NCBI GenBank assembly: GCA_016711225.1
Contig: JADJTK010000041.1
Location: 1 to 28,921, forward strand
Direction: 5' to 3'
From: Opitutaceae bacterium
Lineage (GTDB): Bacteria; Verrucomicrobiota; Verrucomicrobiia; Opitutales; Opitutaceae
Length of the DNA: 28,921 nucleotides
The notes under the pieces are model-generated. The model did no database searches and was not told where the DNA came from. It saw only the letters and a list, made by a program, of their open reading frames with translations. Below are positions 26,548 to 28,921 of the stretch, one piece after another (position 1 is the first letter of the stretch; the number at the start of each line of letters is the position of its first letter). Made by a program: the position numbers and the translations under genes.

Positions 26548-28476
26548 TCAGTCCTCGGCGGCGAAGGTCTCGTGGTCGATGAGGCGCGCGTAGTCCTCAA
26601 GTGCGCCGCCATCCAGGCAACACTCGATGATCTCGCGGCCGAGGCCGAGAAGTTCCGGCTTGAGATACTGCCGCAACTCCCGGGCGAAGAACTCGGCGAG
26701 GATCTCGGCGCCGCGGTCGTAGGCGACCTCACCCACCTCAGGCTGGCGCTCGACCTCGAAGAAAAACGGCGGGAGGTACCGGCCTTCGACAATGACTTGG
26801 GTCGGAGCGCAGCCCAGTAGCGGGCAACGGGAGGCGCGCACCTGCTTCTTGGTAAAGCGGGCGCCACCGCGGCGGGCAAGGTATTCGCGGGCGATCCATT
26901 GCGGCATGAAGCCGGTCTCCCACGCGCCCACGTGCTGGTTGGGCAGGAGGACGTAGCGCACCCCGGGCGTCGCCACGATTTGATTAAGCAGGAGGTTCGC
27001 GTGGTCGACCATGCGGCCGGTGGCGAAGGGCCAGTACGAGCCCACGCCCTCCGAGGACATGCCCTCGGTCTGCACGATGCTCGGGTTGGCGTGGCCGCGC
27101 GGGGCGACCAGCCGCCACAGCCAGGCCAACGCGGGCGGGAGCAGGTGGAAGAGGCCGATGATGCCGTAGGTCGGATTTTCGATGGTGTTCGGTGGGCAAC
27201 GCACGCCGAAGCTGCGGATATCGACATCGACCGCGCCCGTAACGATGCCGGGCACGATCTTTCGCGGGATGATCACGCGCGGGTTCGGGCAGGGTTTGCC
27301 GGGCGCGTCCATCGTGTGCTCCCAGATCAGAGCGGTGGCGTCGGGCTTGGCCTCGATGTTGAGGAAGAGCAGCGGCGCGGGCGGATGGATGGTGAGGCGC
27401 TCGAGGTGCGGGTCGACGCCGTAGCGGCCGATGTGATTCACGCGCACGAACCACGCGTCCTCGGCGTCCATGAGCGAGAGCTTGCCGCGGCCCTTGTCGA
27501 GCGAGGGGTGGCAGAGCGCCATGTCGTCGGTCACCGGGCGGAGCTCGCAGGCGCGCGGGAGGGTGAGGAGGCGCTCCTCGCCGTTGACGACGTTGCGGCC
27601 GAGCAGGAGGCTGCCGTCGCTCTCGCGGTGGGCGTGCTCGAGCATCTCGCTCTTGCCACCGCCGCTGGCGCCCTCGTGGGAGATGACAAGGCGGTTGTCG
27701 TACGGGGTGACCACCTGCACGGTCGAGCAGTGCATGGTGACCCAGCGCTCGGCCTCGCCGAGACTGAGCAGCACGCCGTAAATGCCCTTCTTCGCGCTCG
27801 GTCCGGGGTAGAGGTTGTAGCTAAAAAGCTCATGCAGGCCTTCGCGGCGGTTGTGCACGACGATCTGCTTGCCGGCGAAGTGCGTGTGCCGGAACGGCGG
27901 TGCCACGTAGATCACCGCCTTCGGCGCGAAGCCAGCGGGAACCTCCTTGAGCGCGAGCATGCCTTGGAGCAGTGCGAGGCCGAGGGCGAAGAAGCCAGCG
28001 TTGTCGGGCGCGATGACGAGCGCGTCAGTGCCCTTGCCGGCCACGCCGGCGACAAACGGGAACACCGCCAGCCGCTGCGTGCGCAACCACGCGAAGGTGG
28101 CCACGCGCACCTCGGCGAAGTCGCCGCCAAAGCGCTCGCGGTAGGTGGGCTTGTCGGTGGGCAGCGCATCGCCGATTACCATACAGTCGGGGTCGCGGCG
28201 GCGCATGTACGGTTCGAGGTAGTTGGCGGCGATGCCATTGCGGGTGCAGCACACGAGCGCCTCGACCACGCGGCCCTTGCCAGGGGTGTCGTAGGCGACC
28301 TCGTGCCAGCCCTCGCGGGCATCACGCACGGCGAGAGCCACAAGGTCATCGAGGGAGTTGGGGACGATGAAGCCCGGGCAGGCGCGCAGGAGCTCGGCGG
28401 CTTCGGCGGGCAGGGCGAACGGCAGCGGGCCGGCGACGGACACGGCGGAGGGGGCAGGAACGACGGCAGTTTTCAT
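26548..28476 (-). CDS. DUF4914 protein, PEP-carboxykinase-like P-loop
   Basis: This 642-residue cytoplasmic protein matches the DUF4914 type, whose function is not established. A Walker-A-like loop HEGASGGGKSEM (267-278) resembles the kinase loop of phosphoenolpyruvate carboxykinases rather than ordinary ATPases. It is preceded by WVTMHCSTVQVVTPYDNRLV, and followed by MALCHPSLDKGRGKLSLMD and WFVRVNHIGRYGVD. Other conserved-looking parts are VIIPRKIVPGIV, GVRCPPNTIENPTYGIIGLFH and QTEGMSSEGVGSYWPFATGR. The reaction cannot be read; nucleotide-dependent phosphotransfer or decarboxylation is a guess from the loop. It follows the OadG-like gene by 55 bases on the same strand, and a small open frame and the carbonic anhydrase gene come after it, a grouping that hints at carboxylation chemistry. 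The start at 28476 follows CATCTACCC, without a Shine-Dalgarno site. Confidence 0.85.
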   Translation of the reverse strand: MKTAVVPAPSAVSVAGPLPFALPAEAAELLRACPGFIVPNSLDDLVALAVRDAREGWHEVAYDTPGKGRVVEALVCCTRNGIAANYLEPYMRRRDPDCMVIGDALPTDKPTYRERFGGDFAEVRVATFAWLRTQRLAVFPFVAGVAGKGTDALVIAPDNAGFFALGLALLQGMLALKEVPAGFAPKAVIYVAPPFRHTHFAGKQIVVHNRREGLHELFSYNLYPGPSAKKGIYGVLLSLGEAERWVTMHCSTVQVVTPYDNRLVISHEGASGGGKSEMLEHAHRESDGSLLLGRNVVNGEERLLTLPRACELRPVTDDMALCHPSLDKGRGKLSLMDAEDAWFVRVNHIGRYGVDPHLERLTIHPPAPLLFLNIEAKPDATALIWEHTMDAPGKPCPNPRVIIPRKIVPGIVTGAVDVDIRSFGVRCPPNTIENPTYGIIGLFHLLPPALAWLWRLVAPRGHANPSIVQTEGMSSEGVGSYWPFATGRMVDHANLLLNQIVATPGVRYVLLPNQHVGAWETGFMPQWIAREYLARRGGARFTKKQVRASRCPLLGCAPTQVIVEGRYLPPFFFEVERQPEVGEVAYDRGAEILAEFFARELRQYLKPELLGLGREIIECCLDGGALEDYARLIDHETFAAED

Positions 28477-28531
28477 GGGTAGATGAAGCGGGTCGAAGTT
28501 GCGAATGCAGTTGAGGAGCAGAGACAGGCGG

Positions 28532-28795
28532 TCAGCGCCGCGGACGACTGGCGAAGTGGCGAACGCGCCCCTCCAGGCCCCACCAGTTGACCTCGGTCGT
28601 CGGAGCGAGCTCGACGTGGCGGATGGCGAACGGCTCTCGCACCACCGCGGCGACCGCGGCGACGATGACCGTCCACGGGATAGCCTCGTCGGATTCGGCC
28701 GGCTCGACCCCGACGTGGCGTTCGAGGGCGGCGAGCCGAGCCTCCAAGCTAGCGATACGATCGAGCAGCCGGGCTGTTTCCAGGGTGGCGGGCAT
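28532..28795 (-). CDS. Small OadG-like subunit of a biotin-dependent (de)carboxylase
   Basis: This is an 87-residue protein. Residues 8-28 form a Leu-heptad helix (LLDRIASLEARLAALERHVG), probably a coiled coil. The second half, WTVIVAAVAAVV (41-52) then EPFAIRHVEL (54-63), NWWGLEGRVRHFASRPRR (70-87), resembles the small accessory subunits found with biotin-dependent decarboxylases, which show an Ala-rich helix, a P-x-x-I-x-x-I strand and an EGR...F.S.R ending. The subunit assignment is by pattern only. It starts one base after the stop of the upstream gene, and AGGAGG lies nine bases before its ATG, the only good Shine-Dalgarno site in the window, within the last codons of that gene. It is therefore translated in an operon with it, and probably with DUF4914 downstream. 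Confidence 0.65.
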   Translation of the reverse strand: MPATLETARLLDRIASLEARLAALERHVGVEPAESDEAIPWTVIVAAVAAVVREPFAIRHVELAPTTEVNWWGLEGRVRHFASRPRR

Positions 28796-28796
28796 G

Positions 28797-28921
28797 TCAG
28801 TCGACCTCCTCGACGATGGCGTCGCGCCGGTGGGAGCCGAGCGTGATGCGGAAGCGTTTGGCGGGGGTGGAGGGCTTGGGCGCAGCCGCCGGCGCGGCGG
28901 GCGTGGGCGAGGCCGGCTTGC
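28797..28921 (-). CDS. C-terminal end of a gene running off the window
   Basis: This open frame enters from the right edge and ends at TGA 28797-28799. The visible 40 residues are an Ala/Pro-rich linker (KPASPTPAAPAAAPKPSTP) followed by KRFRITLGSHRRDAIVEEVD. The last part resembles the short KxYRVTVNGxxYxVEVEE strand found beside linkers in biotin-carrier or decarboxylase gamma-type subunits, which fits its coupling with the OadG-like gene one base downstream. The identity is unproven because the body of the protein lies outside the window. Confidence 0.55.
   Translation of the reverse strand, partial: KPASPTPAAPAAAPKPSTPAKRFRITLGSHRRDAIVEEVD

Noticed and set aside
26064..27227. 387-codon minus-strand frame overlapping DUF4914 and the carbonic anhydrase
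   Set aside because: It is an alternative frame of two recognisable genes and includes Arg/Ser-rich shadow sequence.

Overview
The window is a very GC-rich stretch of bacterial chromosome that reads best as a member of the Verrucomicrobia, probably close to the Opitutaceae. No rRNA is present, so this placement is inference. It rests on secreted repeat proteins with a shared 'QGSL..P...PTMK(S/T)L' leader, a DUF4914 protein, a propeller-type hybrid histidine kinase, DUF5916 and PL14-like exported proteins, and start codons that almost never carry a Shine-Dalgarno sequence. No tRNA, rRNA, CRISPR array, transposase or phage gene was found.

Layout. Bases 1-5024 (+) hold a cluster of four exported proteins of unknown role: the tail of a cysteine-ladder repeat protein, a complete paralogue, a seven-repeat propeller-like protein cut by an in-frame TAG, and a proline-rich DUF4412-like protein. 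A chagasin-type protease inhibitor (-) and a zinc-independent quinone-reductase-like dehydrogenase (+) follow. Bases 6936-7555 are abnormal, extremely C/G-rich DNA with a 23-G run, and the 3' end of an esterase gene (-) dissolves into it. Bases 8607-13258 are housekeeping: a PfkB sugar/nucleoside kinase (+), pyrD (-), an acidic-tailed protein of unknown function (+) with a strong terminator, and hemB (-). hemB lies 66 nt behind a 1351-residue hybrid sensor kinase (13325-17380, -). cysS, a PL14-like polysaccharide lyase, thrS and a DUF5916 outer-membrane protein follow on the + strand (17522-25063). After about 670 bases with no recognisable gene comes a beta-carbonic anhydrase broken by two frameshifts (-), a possible 35-codon gene, a DUF4914 P-loop protein, a small OadG-like subunit and the end of one more gene, all on the - strand.

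How the genes fit together. pyrD, hemB, cysS and thrS are core metabolism and translation. The exported lyase, DUF5916 barrel, esterase and propeller-sensor kinase suit a polysaccharide-degrading lifestyle. The right-hand minus-strand block (DUF4914, OadG-like subunit, carbonic anhydrase) suggests bicarbonate or carboxylation chemistry, but this is inferred from proximity.

The most unexpected structure is not a gene. Degenerate tandem repeats with an exact 7-base period sit in front of many start codons (621-749, 2639-2673, 8570-8604, 13267-13287, 19052-19093, 20107-20148), and one array lies inside a coding region (4410-4437). The amber-split propeller gene, the doubly frameshifted carbonic anhydrase and the eroded esterase end could be real gene decay or sequence errors; read-level data would decide.
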